Assembly (NCBI GenBank): GCA_039707465.1
Contig: CM077651.1
Location: forward strand, 24,231,019 to 24,295,018
DNA length: 64,000 nt
Source of the DNA: Rhabdophis nuchalis
Taxonomy: Eukaryota > Chordata > Lepidosauria > Squamata > Natricidae
Direction: 5' to 3'
The notes beneath the pieces were generated by a model. That model saw only the letters and a program-made list of their open reading frames with translations. It was not told the origin of the DNA and did no database searches. Shown piece after piece: positions 21,529-34,333 of this stretch (the first letter of the stretch is position 1; every line of letters begins with the position of its first letter). A program made the translations under genes and the position numbers.

Positions 21529-21772
21529 TGGCGCTAGTTTGGTATAGTGGTTAAGGTGCTGGCTTAGAAATCAGGGGACCATGAGTTCTAGTCCCACCTT
21601 AGCCATGGAAACTGACTGGGTAACCTTGGGCCCGTCACAAACCAGCCCACCTCACAGTGTGGTTGTTGTGGGGAAAAGAGGAGGAGGAAGGAGTTTTAAG
21701 GAGGTTCGTTGCCTTGAATTACTTATAAATAATAATAGCAGGATAAAAATCTAATAAATAAAATAAATAAAA
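21529..21772 (+). mobile_element. tRNA-derived SINE, third type (MIR/CORE-like body)
   Basis: ggtatagtggttaaggtgct head, gagttctagtccc B box-like, a gggtaaccttgggcccgtcac body, and an AATAA-rich tail. Confidence 0.78.
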
Positions 21773-23017
21773 TGGTTATAGTACGTGTTTTGGTTCCCTG
21801 GAAGAAAAGAGGTATATATTAAGTGAGCAATTGAAAAACAGTATTTTTTTTCAGAATATCTCTATCAAGGCAGTAAAGAGACTTTAAACAATTGAAAACA
21901 ATGAGTTTTTATGGTTGAAAGGGTGCCTATTAATAAATCTGTGCACTGTTTCTCTCTCTCTCTTGATGAATTGGATTAATAGTTCTATTTTGTCTTCCTT
22001 TGCCTAAGGCACAGTAGAATAATGTCACACTGTAAGCTGAATCCAAAAAGGTTCAACATTAATACCTCACATCTTTTTATTCTGAAATAAGTAAGGTATT
22101 TTAATTTTTAAAGGTAAGGCATTAAATAAAGATGGTATTTAAACAGTGACAGCTATATCTATTCCTCTTTAGTCTGTGCTGCTGGAAACAAATGACAGAG
22201 GCTTTCAAAAGCAGGGAGACTTTTCAGTTTGAAATCAGATAATAAGTAGAAGATACCAAAAGTCCTACGGAATGCACTCCAGTGTTGTTGACAGCCACAG
22301 TTCAATACAGAATTAATGGGACTAGAGGCCCCAGTAGGGTAGTTTTTGCATGATTGGAGCTCCTGAGATCAGAGAAGGATCAGCAGGGACCATTCAAGAA
22401 ATCTGCAGATCTTTGGAAACCAACCTGGTTCCAATAACAAATATGAACTTTTCCAGGTATGCTGACTTCCTCTCTCTGTTGCTGTGGAAAACCTTTTTCC
22501 CCCTCTACAAACTAGACTACAAATCTTTAGCTATTTTGCCCTTGATCTTTTTCCCTTGCACCAACCTCCCAATTAGCCTAAAAGCTTGCAGGCTGTCCTT
22601 CTGACTTCAGACAATCTCCTTTAGAATATGGAGGGAAATAATGAAAATGTTCTGTGCTGAGCTTTTGTGTATGTACTTTCAAAGAGGATATATAGCCATA
22701 CTCCCAACAGAGATCCAACAAATCCAAGCCCCTGAAGTGCATATACAAAGGAAGAATAAAAACAGGTTGCCATCTTACTTCATATGCTACACCATTTTTA
22801 TACATTGAATCATAACATCATAATGTTGGAAGGTTTTACTCCAAAGTCATACCCAGGGTAGGAATCCTCTGACCACAACAGATAAATGACTGTCCAATTT
22901 TTTAATAAAAAGAAAACCTCCAGTGATGGAACATGTTGTTCTGCTGCTTAATAGCTCTCACAATCAGGAAATTCCTTATTTTGATTTTGGATCTCTATGT
23001 AAAGCTTCCACCCTTTG
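21773..23017. other. Intron stretch without recognised repeats
   Basis: A (TC)7-like patch lies near 21952. No exon or mobile element recognised. Confidence 0.4.
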
Positions 23018-23025
23018 GTTCGTGT

Positions 23026-23332
23026 TAGTGATGGGTTCCGGATCTCGGTGCAACTGGTATGGTGCAACGGGGTCGGGTGTCCACCACATGCACGCGCGCA
23101 GCGTGCACATGCATACTTACCACCCGTGATGCTCTGCGATACCTCTACAATGCTTTAGCTGCTTGGCGGAGCATCGTGCAGGTGCTATACGCTCCATGTG
23201 CAGAAGCCCCGATTGGCTCAAATACAGACAGGCAGGGGGGCCCTCCGGAGCACCATACTGGAACGGTACCTGGTGCTCCCAGCAGGCACTGGTACACTCG
23301 TACTGGGGAGTTCTGGTCGTATCCCACCACTG
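23026..23332. mobile_element. hAT element, family D
   Basis: tagtgatgggttccggatct ... tcgtatcccaccactg with a perfect 8-bp target duplication gttcgtgt (23018-23025 and 23333-23340). The interior is similar to the copy at 11223 in inverted order. Confidence 0.88.
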
Positions 23333-23384
23333 GTTCGTGTCCTACACACAGGGCACTATAGAAAATAAATCCACATGCTCTTCT

Positions 23385-23575
23385 CTGTGACAACCAAGAA
23401 ATGAAGACTGCTATCATGTATAACCCTTAGCTTTCTCTTCTGTAGGCTAAATATATCCAGTTCTTTTAAAACTTCTTCACGGGATTTATCCTCCAGGCCC
23501 CTCACCGTTTCTGTTGCTATTCTTTCCAATTCCTCAGCATCCTTCTCTGCACTCTTTCCAGTCAATCACCTCATA
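23385..23575 (-). mobile_element. CR1 LINE ORF2 C-terminal fragment
   Basis: The minus strand encodes EDAEELERIATETVRGLEDK followed by SREEVLKELDIFSLQKRKLR, matching the CR1 C-terminal pattern (..ERVQ..ATK.I.GLE..YEERL.ELG..SL..RR.RG). More diverged than the other CR1 copies. Confidence 0.75.
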
Positions 23576-24107
23576 CTTGAGCAGTTTGATAGATTAAGGA
23601 AGATAAATTGTTTGCAATCTCCTATTAATATTGCAGTACCAAGAATATACAGCAAAGAATATGGCACAGTGTATTGTCATCTGCCTATTCAACAGCAGAG
23701 CCCTCACATTCATCATTTCCTTATGCTCCCCTTTGAGCCAAACGTCTGTCAGTAGATAATCAATGAACAGTGATGCAGTTGATGAGCTTATAGGTTTATA
23801 GACCCCTGTGTTGCTGGATTAATGTTTGATTTTTTTTAAACAATGCTTTAAGTGCAAGAGAATGTTGATGGTTGCATGTTCTGGTTTATTAGAAATTGCT
23901 TGTATAAGTATATAAGTCTATTGGTATAAGCCAAACAAATTGATAATGTATCTATGTAAGAGAATATTCAGATGTACTGCCTGAGACCTACATCTCAATT
24001 TTCTTTTAAAAACTGCCATCTCTCTATATTTGCTTTGTATTTTTTGGGGGGGAGGGGATATGTTGCATTGTTCCTTGTTTTTAAATATCTTTAACAATGT
24101 GCTATTG
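23576..24107. other. Intron stretch without recognised repeats
   Basis: Nothing recognised. Confidence 0.4.
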
Positions 24108-24115
24108 ACTTAAGA

Positions 24116-24245
24116 CACAGGTGTCAAACTCGCCACGTCACGTTGCTGTCATGTGATGTTTCATGACATTTTTCCCATTCACAGAGCTGGAGTGGGCGTG
24201 GCCTGTGCACGATGCATCTGGCGGACTGCCAGTTTGACACCCCTG
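24116..24245. mobile_element. hAT MITE, family C
   Basis: cacaggtgtcaaactcgcca ... gccagtttgacacccctg; 130 bp. Flanks acttaaga and acctagaa (5 of 8, central TA in both). Confidence 0.75.
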
Positions 24246-24699
24246 ACCTAGAATCATTGAGAGTTGAGTGGCATACAAATAATATAATACAGGTACCTTG
24301 GATGCAACCCCAAATATCTGGAGCATCACTGAAACACGGATGTACCATCTTTTGGCAAAGGAAGAGACTCTATCCAACATAGTGGAACAGGTAGATACTG
24401 TCAAGGAGAGGCCTCTGTAACATTTGCTCCTGTAACTAAAATGGTGAAGTCTAAATTATAACTTGGTAAGCTTTCATGCAATAACACTTTCAATGAAACA
24501 TTAAAGATCCTGAATTATCATAGTTTCTGAAAAAATAAAGTTGATGTGCTATGCCTTTGCAGCCTTTCATATTTTCTACTGAAATCCTTCTGATGCAAGC
24601 CATTTCCATTTCATTCAGTATCTGATCTATGTCAACCCATGGAAACCAATTATCATTGATCCCCTATGCAACCATTTTCTGATTTCTTCTCCCTTTCCC
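24246..24699. other. Intron stretch without recognised repeats
   Basis: Nothing recognised. Confidence 0.4.
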
Positions 24700-25215
24700 C
24701 ACTGTGAGACATAGGTAAATGTGAGAAAAATATCCCAGATATTTTTTCTACATATCAAAAAATGGTCACGGAGACTATGGCAAAAGGAAACAGCCAGTTT
24801 ATTCACCTGTGCAGGTGGACCCCCAAATGGGAATCCCAATCAGGCACATGGGTATACCTTAAATACACAAAATGACGTATCATATGCATCATAACTTGGA
24901 TACAAAAAAACAATTGCGTGCACAAAATACAATGTGAAAAGTACATGGAAATTCCCCAAATGTTCTGATAGCATATGTGTTTAGAGGCCCCAAAGGACCT
25001 CGCTTTCCCAGAACTTAAACAATAACATCATTATCAGCTTCCTGAACAACATTTCCTGTTATTCCCAGTTACAAAGGAAGTTTCCAAGCTATTATTAGGT
25101 TATTCCTGGTCATTCTGACCCTATGATTCCATGCCAAGCTGTAATTTTCCAGAAAAGCTTGCTTGTAGGTCAGACATCCAAAATGGAGTCTATCAGGTTC
25201 CTCAAAGAACATATT
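24700..25215 (-). mobile_element. Possible LTR remnant
   Basis: On the minus strand the segment contains gactccattttggatgtc, a motif common in endogenous-retrovirus LTRs. The plus strand has cagccagtttattcacctg (reverse: AATAAACTGG, polyadenylation-like). No terminal TG/CA pair with matching flanks could be fixed. Confidence 0.3.
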
Positions 25216-26090
25216 TTACCCAAATAATTCAGAGATATTATTATTATTCTCTCAATAAAGCTACTTAAAGATATGCTGCACTCTTCAAAGTTTACCCTGG
25301 GCTCCATCTACTATGCCGAGAAAAAAGGTGAACTACAGTAAATGTAGCTGTGGCTAGGAGACCCATATAATAGAAATCACAATAAAATAAAAGGGCAAAT
25401 CTGGAATTACTAGCAAGTACGTAGACCCCACATGTCTTAGATCTTCCTTGGTTTATGCAATTGTTCATTAAGAACATTTATTCCTTACTATATGTAGCAG
25501 ACTTTTAGTTTCAGCCAGATAACTTTTGGATTGCCTCTGTCGTAGTCTACTCGCCTCCAAGATATTGGTCTCTTTCCAAACCTAAACAATTAACACACCA
25601 GGAAATGTTTGTGGCACAGAAATGCCCTTGCTCTCAAGAGTCTGAGGTAATTATTGAACAAGAAACTAAATGCTAAAAAACAAACAAAACTTAAAGCATG
25701 GGGAGAGACTATTAAATGATATATATATTTTATCCAATATACAAAAACTACATAAACCGCATAATTACATGTGCATATTGTATTTTGAGATGAAACAGAG
25801 CTCAGATATTGATTGGAAATAATGTAGAAGGCTTTCCTTGGTTATCTTTTGGTAAATATGACCTCCACAGCAATTTTACCATTGCTTTCCTGGATCTGAC
25901 TGTGGAAATATTGCTTTCTTCCTACCATAAGAAAGAGACTGATGTCAGAAGTATTCTTTTTTTAATTAAAGAAGAAGCTTCTACATATACAGATTACATG
26001 GGTTCACCTCATGTAATTAAATGAAACCCTAAATTATGTGGTTCAACCTCCATAATACAAAGGGATCACCAGTGTTAGATTGAACTGTCT
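25216..26090. other. Intron stretch without recognised repeats
   Basis: Nothing recognised. Confidence 0.4.
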
Positions 26091-26094
26091 TTGT

Positions 26095-27043
26095 CCATCC
26101 TTCTCCTCCTAAAACAAGCAAAGGTGTAAATGTGAGAGGAGTCTTGAGTCCTAGTGGACAATCACTTAAATATGAGCCAGCAATATGAAGAAGCAGCAGC
26201 AGCCAAAAAAGCCAATACAATCATAGGCTGCATTAACAGAGGGATAAAATCAAGATCACTTGAAGTATTATAAAGCCTTAGTAAGACCACACATCCAGTT
26301 TTGGTCACCACAATATAAAAAAGATGTGGAGACTCTGGAAAGAGTGCAGAAAAGAGCAACAAAGATGATTAGGGGGTTGGAGGCTAAAACATGTGAAGGA
26401 GGGTTGCAAGAATTAGGTAAATCTAGTCTAATGAAAAGAAAAACTAGGGGTGACATGATAGCCATGATCCAATGTTTCAGGGGCTGCCTCAAAGAAGAGG
26501 GGTCAACCTATTTTCCAAAGCACCAGAAGGCAAGACAAGAAATAATGGACAGAAACTAAACAAGGAGAGAAGCAACCCAGAACCAAAGAGAAATTTCCTA
26601 ACATTGAGAACAGCTTGCCTTTAAAAGTTGTAAAGAATAGACTGGACTGCTATTTGCCTTAAATGATATAGGGCCATGATGGCAAACCTATGGCACGTGT
26701 GCCAGAGGGGGCACACGAGCCGTTGCCCCAGTTCAGCTCGGCCATGCATGCATGCGCGTGCACTTCCCACCAGCCAGCTGGTCTCTGCCACACATGTACG
26801 GGAGTGGGGTCCATGCAGGGGTGCATGCCTGGGGGCAGGTTGCATGAACTGGGTGTGGCGCATGCATGGGGATGTGCATGCATTGTGTTTTGGGTGTTCG
26901 GTCATGCACGCGCAAATTTGCATGCATGGTTTGGGCACTCGGTCCAGAAAAGGTTAGCCATCACTGATATAGGGTTTCTTGCTTAAGCAGGGGGTTGGAC
27001 TAGAAGACTTCCGAGGTCTCTCCCGTTATATTGTTATTCTGTA
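26095..27043 (+). mobile_element. CR1 LINE 3' end, split by a hAT element
   Basis: ORF2 C-terminus: AAAAKKANTIIGCINRGIKS, a gap, then KALVRPHIQFWSPQYKKDVE, LERVQKRATKMIRGLEAK, SLMKRKTRGDMIAM, FRGCLKEE. The 3' UTR end (gggttggactagaagacttc) lies after the insertion and closes with ttatattgttattctgta. Frameshifted. Confidence 0.88.
26674..26966. mobile_element. hAT element, family B, inside CR1
   Basis: ccatgatggcaaacctatgg ... ggttagccatcactg, 293 bp. Perfect 8-bp target duplication atataggg (26666-26673 and 26967-26974). The CR1 host reads continuously across it, so it is the younger insertion. Confidence 0.92.
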
Positions 27044-28257
27044 TTTATGCCTCATGATGCTCTTCCTTGTTCTTATTCAAGTCTGACAGTGTTAGTTTCC
27101 CTTTTTAACCCTGAAAGAAACTATTCAACCTTAAACTTCTCTAATATATTTTCTAATAACTACTTTTCACTTCCTGCTGAGATGATGGTGTTTCCTCCTT
27201 TCCCTTAAGTTCTTGGTACTTTTGCTTCTTTTTTTCTTGAGAATGAAAACAAGGCATCAGTCAGGATGATTGTCAAGATCTCAGCATCAATTTCCAGATA
27301 ATTAACTGGGAGCTTCAGTAAGCTATAGGTTTATATTTATCTGATACAGTATTTGGTGTAGCTAGCTAAGAATCTTTACTGCAGATTAGAAATAAATTAC
27401 TAAATCTGGTAACTTGATGCAATTTCAGTTTGAATTTTGCACTGCAACTCAGCTCTTTTGCTTCTTTTCTCCCATACTTCCCAGTATCTCATCTAGTGCT
27501 TAATGGACTTTTTGCTCTGTACCTCAATTTCAGCCTTGAAATTGAGTGAGTTGGACTTTTGACAAAGCTGACATTGTGGCTCTCAACTGATTTTTCATGT
27601 GTTATTTGTTTTATTTATATTACACTTAATTTTCATCAAACAGTGTGTGGTCTGGGTACAGTTATGTTTAGATAGTCATATTACACATCTTTGTTGTTAT
27701 ATTCATCATATTGATAATATCGTAATATAATTATATAATAACATTAATACTTATCATCCTCTTCTTTACAACTTCCCATTTAACCATTTCCTCTTTTTAT
27801 ATATCCTCCTTTCTAACTTCCGTTTCTGTTATCTAGAGATTGATAAAATATGTCCCATATCAAAAAATATTTGGTTTATATCTTTCTCTACATAATCTAA
27901 ATTAATTGTTGGTCTTCTAGGCATTCCTGCTAGAGTTTCAGATGGCAATGAATGATTTCAGAAGTGGGGGAAAGGGCAGACCCTATCTTCAAAGGAATAT
28001 TGTAAAATGGAAGGGAAATCCTCTTTTTCCATCCCAACAAGATTAAAGTTTCACAATAACTCCACCACTCATTTTTTATTAACCTTTTTACTTTGAATCC
28101 CAGCCTCACCCACTTTTGAAGTGCAGTTCTTAACATGTCACTCAAAGTAGAATACAACCTTACGAGCATCAGAAGCTGGTAGATTGTGTAAAATGTTTTT
28201 ATTGCTAAAACAGTTCTGCTTTTGAGGAAAATGGATTAAGATTTCTTTTTTTATCAT
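27044..28257. other. Intron stretch without recognised repeats
   Basis: AT-rich. Nothing recognised apart from short T-rich tracts. Confidence 0.4.
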
Positions 28258-30130
28258 AGAATAGAATAGAATAGAATAGAATAGAATTCTTTATTGGCCA
28301 AGCGTGATTGGACGTATAAGGAATTTGTCTTTGGTGCATATGCTCTCAGTGTACATAAAAAGATAATATACATTCATCAAGAATGATAAGGTACATCACT
28401 TAATGATAGTCATAGGGTACAAATAAGCATCAGGAAACAATCAATGTCAATATAAATAGTAAGGATGCAAGCAATAAAGTTACAGTCTTGCAGTCGTAAG
28501 TGAATAGTTTGACAGTGGTGAGGGAATTATTTCTTTAGCAGAGTGATGGCATTCGGGGGAAAACTGTTCTTGTGTCTAGTTGTCTTGGTGTACAGTGCCC
28601 TATAGTGTCATTTGAGGGTAGAAATTGCAACAATTTATGTCCAGGGTGTGAGGGGTCTGTCCAGGATATGAGGGGTCTTTTTGACTCATGAGTGTATAGG
28701 TCCTCAATGGAAGGCAAGTTGGCAGCAATTGTTTTTTCTGCAGTTGTAATTATCCTCTGAAGTCTGTGTCTGTCTTGTTGGGTTTCAGAGCCAAACCAGA
28801 CAGTTATAGAGGTGCAGATGGCAGACTCAATAATTCCTCTGTAGAACTGTATCAGCAGCTCCTTGGGCAGTTTGGGCTTCCTGAGTTGGTGCAGAAAGAA
28901 CATTCTTTTGTGCTATTTGGATGACGTTTTTGATATTAGGTGTCCATTTTAGGTCTTGAGATATGATAGAATCTAGAAATTTGAAGGTCTCTACTGTTGA
29001 TACTGTTTTGTCATTTGAGATGCAGTCATTGGTATATAGAGAGAGGAGAAGTGGAGAGAGCATGCAGCCCTGGGGGGCTCCTGTGCTAATTGTACATGCA
29101 TCTGAAGTGATTTTGCCTAGCTTCACCTTCTGCTTTCTGTCTGTTAGGAAGCCTGTGATCCACTTACGAGTATGTTCAGCTACAGCTAGCTGATTTAGTT
29201 TCATTAGAAGAATGTCTGGTATTATGGTATTGGATGCTGAACTAAAATCTACAAAGAGGATCCTTGCATAGGTCTTTGGAGATTCAAGATGTTGTAGGAT
29301 GTAGTGCAGAGCCATATTAACAGTATCATCTGTCTATCTATTTGCTCGGTATGCAAATTGTAAACAGGAGATCTGTGATGGTTTTCAAGTGGGACATCAC
29401 TAGCCTTTCAAAGGTTTTCATAATTACAGGTGTTAGAGCAACTGGTCTGTAGTCATTCAGTTCCTTGATGGAGGGCTTCTTTAGCACTGGGATGATAGTG
29501 GAGCATTTGAAGCAAGAAGGAACATGGCACATCTCTAGTGATTTGTTGAAGATTCAGATGAAGATTCGGGCCAATTGGTCAGCACAGACTTATAGACTAG
29601 AAGGAGTTATCTTGTCTGGGCCTGGTCCTTTTCCTGGCTTCTGTCAGTGAAGTAGATCTTGCACTTCCTTTTCTGTGATCACCAAGGGTTGTGAACCCAA
29701 TAGGATGGGGTCAGTTGTAGGAGGTTTGGCTGTTGTTGGTGTGTCTGGGATGGGGGTTGTGGAGATAGATGGCTGTAGTTTCCTTTCAAAGCTGCAGTAA
29801 AACACATTGAGGTGATCTTCCTTCAGCCTGGGATGGAGGTTTGCCATAACCGGTGATATTTTTAAGAGTTTTCCACATGTTAGCTGGTTCATTTGTTGAG
29901 AACTGATTCATTAGCTTTTCAGAGTAGCTTCTTCTTGCTGCTCTGATCTCCCTTCTTAATATATTTCTGGCCTGATTGTACAGCATTTTATCACCTTTTC
30001 TGTTGGCTTCCTCTTTAGAATGATGTAGCTGCTTAAGTTTAGCTGTGAACCAAGGTTTATTGTTACTGTATATTTGCAAGTTCCTGGTCGATACACATAG
30101 GTATTCACAGAAGCTGACATATGATGTGAC
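28258..30130 (-). mobile_element. L2-like LINE, ORF2 remnant with 3' tail
   Basis: Read on the minus strand from 30130 down: NKPWFTAKLKQLHHSKEEA (between endonuclease and RT); [20 protein letters not shown] followed by [16 protein letters not shown] (RT start); ILFVDFSSASNTIIPDIL; ISTGAPQGCMLSPLLLSLYT; then KFLDSIISQDLKWTPNI; FFLHQLRKPKLP, IQFYRGIIESAI; SIEDLYTHESKRPL. The 3' UTR ends in ttctttattggcc and (TAGAA)n. Known: this is the order of L2/Maui-type LINEs. The F/YADD catalytic block expected after 'LYTNDC' is missing (28985-29040), and several frameshifts are present. Dead. Confidence 0.88.
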
Positions 30131-31060
30131 AATATCTGTGAGTTCATATAATCATATAATGAAAATAACAATGACGACTAATTTTATTCATTAGAATAAT
30201 ACATGTCTGTGAATGCATGTTGGAAAAGATGCTGAAATGTTATTAGCAGCCTTCCCAAATCCTCTGTGCCCTTGACCTGGTTACATTTCCCACTTAGCAA
30301 TAGGAACTCAGTATTTCATACCTGCCTAAATTATAATTTATATAGCAAAGGAATGCAATGAACATACCTCATAATGCTAAAAATGTTCAAGGTGTCTTTT
30401 TCATGGCTGTATAAGTAAAGCATCTGTTGCCTTGTTGTATAACCAGAAAGTTTGGTATGCCCTTCAAAGAAAATTGGATAAGATGTGATGGACATTCTTG
30501 ATTTATCACTCACGCTGTTGTCACTCATGGACTATGGCCTTGATTTTAGGACGTTTTGCATTGCAACTTTAAATGATTGCTGTGTATTCAATAATCTAAT
30601 GTTATTCGATTTTAGGCAAGCCATTAATTTAAATTACTGACCACATTCAGAGTTTGAAAATGTACACTCAAATTTCCCTGGACATATGTCTCCTGGGAAT
30701 TTATAATATTTAGTTTTATGTCATTCTCTGTGGGAAAGTATGCCCTCCAACTTGTTGACTAAAACTCAGATCTGTTACTGGTTAGAAGATGTTAAAATAT
30801 ATCAAAAGGTTACAAAAGTAATTTAGAGTAGCACGTACATGGCATAATAACTAACTACTTCTACATAATAGCTTATTTAAAAACATATATCAGTCTGAAT
30901 TAGATAACAACAAAAGAATTTGAACAGATTTTTCTGGATGACTTAAATGATTTACATGTATAATACCTTTTTATACATTTTCCAAACTAATTGTTTGTTT
31001 AATAATTGTCATGGGAAGATGCTGATGCTGTGCACGTCCCTTGGCTTGTCTGTTGATTCC
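30131..31060. other. Intron stretch without recognised repeats
   Basis: Nothing recognised. Confidence 0.4.
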
Positions 31061-31064
31061 ACCA

Positions 31065-31185
31065 CTGGTACCCACAGAAACCTGGTCCAGATTGTTGGGG
31101 GCAAATAGGCTGACTCTGTAAACCGCTTAGAGTGGGCTGGAAAGCACTGTGAAGCAGTATATAAGTCTAAGTGCTATTGCTCTTT
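31065..31185 (+). mobile_element. tRNA-derived SINE, 3' half
   Basis: gtccagattgttgggggcaa, gctgactctgtaaaccgctt, agtatataagtctaagtgct. Same family as 14727; the tRNA head is lost. Confidence 0.85.
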
Positions 31186-32214
31186 AGACCATGACATGGA
31201 TTGAATGTCCTGTATAATAAGTGTCTAAAATTAGTTTATTTTTGAAATGAGCAGGAAAGCCATAATTCTTATAAATTTAGATGGGGCCTTGTGGATACTA
31301 AGCATTCTAGCAATGTTACCAATAAATAGAGACCTTTAACCCAACAATGAATTTTCTTACTATCAAAAGGGAGTATTTATTCAGTATTGACCATAATCAA
31401 CAATCTTTAAATACATGTTTGACCTTGAACAGTCCTTGGTATTCAGACTGCAATCCTACAGTAACTTTTGAATGTTACTCTGTAGATAAACATCAAATTA
31501 TTTACTTTCATGTATAATTCATCTATAAGATTATATTATATCAGCATTCAGTATTTCACTTAAACATAAATAAGCATAAATTTTATGTGCTGGAAGTAAT
31601 TGAAATACTCAGTTGAAAAGTAATGATTACATGGAAACAAGAAGAAATATATGGGATTAATCAAATCAGATCTTTATGGTCATTCTTGGGGATATACTTT
31701 CTTATCCTACACATTAACCCATAATCCTGGTAAGTAAGACATATTGGACACAGTGAGGGTTATTTCTGAAGGCATAGATTTGAACTATTACTGTGGAATC
31801 ATCATAATGTTCTGCATTTTAAAACATACAATGTAGAATATTCTATTAGGAACCAAAAACCTGGAACCAGGCTCTGGTTAACACCTCTGCACACAGGATG
31901 ATATTCCTTTTAGTTATACTATTAAAGTATTAAATCCCCAATGAAGTGCTTAAGTAAAGTTTTAACTGTATGCTGTAATTGTTTTCTTTCTGTAATCCAT
32001 TTTGGGGGACCTTGGCTTTGGCTCCATTATTACTGATAGAGTTATCTAAGACTGTTTTCAGTTTGGCTAAAAGAAAAGTATTTTATGAGAAGCACTCATG
32101 GATTTTTACGTTATCAGATATTTCATCAGGTTGATTGAACATGAAAATGAACAGATGGTGCATAGTCAAATATTTAGTCAAACGCTATAGATCCAGCAAA
32201 GCAGAGGGCTGGGT
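31186..32214. other. Intron stretch without recognised repeats
   Basis: Nothing recognised. Confidence 0.4.
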
Positions 32215-32219
32215 AAAGT

Positions 32220-32868
32220 GGTGGGTATACAAAATGAGAAATTGGTGATACAATGTCTTGACGCATGACAACAATGCGTCTTGTGTCTTGTAGCAACAAG
32301 ACAGTTGCTAAGTGAATTTTATTCCATTTTACAACCTTTCTTGTGCCAGTTGTTAAGTGAATCCCTGCAGTTTCAATTTACTTTAATGGTTGTTAAATTA
32401 ATTTGGCTTCTCCGTTGACTTTAGCAGTCCTGGTGCTGCAGTTGTTAAAGTGCCGTATTGCAGGCAAACTCTTACCACAACCTGGAGTTTGATTCTGACA
32501 GGGCTAAAGGTTGACTCAGCCTTCCATCCTTCCAATCTGAGGACCCAGATTGTTGGGGCATATACTGACATTGCTAAACTGTGCACAGATTGCTGCAAAG
32601 CACTATGGGAAAGTATTGTATGTAAATCTGACTGCTATTGCTATTGAACCTTCTTGTCTGAAGATCTTAGAAGTGATCACATGACCCTAGGACACTTCGA
32701 CAGTCCTAAATATGAGCCAATTGTCAAGCATCTGAATTGTGGTCACATGGCCGTGGTGATGCTGCAATGATTGTAAATGCAGAAACTGATCATTGGTCAT
32801 TTTTTTCAGTGTTGTAACTTCGAACAGTTGTTAAACGAATGGCTGTAAGTCGAGGACTACCTTTGCTG
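32220..32868. mobile_element. Family F repeat, near complete, carrying a SINE
   Basis: Left arm: agttgctaagtgaatttta, acaacctttcttgtgccagt, ggttgttaaattaatttggc. Right arm: agaagtgatcacatgaccct, gccaattgtcaagcatctga, ttttttcagtgttgtaactt, ggctgtaagtcgaggactac. The left arm resumes in the right arm exactly around a SINE (32425-32648). The full copy at 57500 confirms the uninterrupted order. Confidence 0.82.
32425..32648 (+). mobile_element. tRNA-derived SINE nested in family F
   Basis: tcctggtgctgcagttgtta head, 'ggttgactcagccttccatc', 'gacccagattgttggggcat', end 'ctgactgctattgctatt'. Full length but diverged. Confidence 0.85.
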
Positions 32869-33551
32869 TGCAGAATAGACTGATGGAAGCAAAATAATTT
32901 GGAAAGTTTGAGATGTTACTGGCTTTCCTAGAAAAGCTAGTAGGCATATTGATAGATTTGCATAGGAAGAAAAACCGGGGCACTTAGCTAGAAAATAATT
33001 ATATCCAGAAATGTCTGCCAGTTAGTTAAGATGATCAATAGTTTTACTTGAAATCTCTTCTTTATTGACTGGAAATCCCTTGTAGACATTTTTCAGGAAA
33101 CAGAAAAAAAGGCATTTATGGTCTGTGTTTCTCATGATTAGAAAAAATTAGATAATACAAGAAAGTGAGCTTTTTTGGTAACCATATAGCTTTATAATAA
33201 TACTTATATTTGCTGCAAAGGAAATTGGAAGCTTTTTCTATCTCTTTTTATTTTTCCTTTCTGCACTTTTTTCTTTTCTCGTTTTCTGATTTTTTAAATC
33301 TGTTTTGGTTTGTGTTCGTCTGTATTACCTGCAAAGCTTTTAATAAAATTTATACAAAAGGAGATAAATCTCCTCTTTATTAAGTTAGTTTTACCAGGTT
33401 TTAATTGTAGTATGAGTAATTGCATGGCTACTCTCATTCACCCTGTTGTTTAGTACATGGCTTTTTTTTTCTAGATGCAGTTTAGGTTTCTCAATCTACA
33501 AGCTGGTTAGACACTTATAAGGATGCAATGCACAGGTGCACTTTTCCCTTC
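32869..33551. other. Intron stretch; possible L1-like 3' end at 33225-33355
   Basis: T-rich run ending gcttttaataaaatttatac resembles an L1 3' terminus. Otherwise nothing recognised. Confidence 0.3.
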
Positions 33552-33992
33552 AGATGGAAGATCATAAGATGATTAGGAGACTGGAGACTAAAACATATGA
33601 AGAACGGTTGCAGGAGCTGGGTATGTCTAGTTTGATGAAGAGAAGGACTAGGGGAGACATGATAGCAGTGTTCCGATATCTCAGAGGGTGCCACAAAGAA
33701 GAGGGAGTCAAACTATTCTCCAAGGCACCTGGGGGCAGGACAAGAAGCAATGGGTGGAAACTAATCAAGGAGAGAAGCAACTTAGAACTGAAGAGAAATT
33801 TCCTGACAGTTAGAACAATTAACCTCTGGAACAGCTTGCCTCCAGAAGTTGTGAATGCCCCAACCCTGGAAGTCTTTAAAAGGATGTTAGATAGCCATTT
33901 GTCTGAAATGGTATAAGGTTCCTGCCCACGCAGGGAGTTGGACTAGAAGACCTACAAGGTCCCTTCCAACTCTGCTATTGTATTGTATTGTA
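33552..33992 (+). mobile_element. CR1 LINE 3' end
   Basis: ORF2 end in one open frame: MIRRLETKTYEERLQELG, MSSLMKRRTRGDMIAVF, LKRNFLTVRTINLWNSLPPE, VVNAPTLEVFKRMLDSHLSE, stop. Then gggagttggactagaagacc and (TATTG)n. Little decay, so relatively young. Confidence 0.93.
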
Positions 33993-34333
33993 TAATTCAG
34001 AATTCATGTACATTGGAACAAATAGTCCTTGCTTGCATAGTTCAATAGTTGTCTTCTAAAAAATAATCTGAGCTACAATTTATATTCCCAACATTAAAAT
34101 TGATTCTATTCAGAGCAACCTGCATAATTTATTTTTTATTATTCTTGGTCACAAATTAGGAACAGTTATAGTTACATATGCCACCAGACTTGAAATTTTG
34201 GGATTGGACAACCTGGAACTACGCCGCCTACGGTCTGACCTAAGCATAATACACAAAATTGTCTGCTACAATGTCCTACCTGTCAACAACTATTTCAGCT
34301 TCAACCTCAATAAAACATGGGCAAACAATAGAT

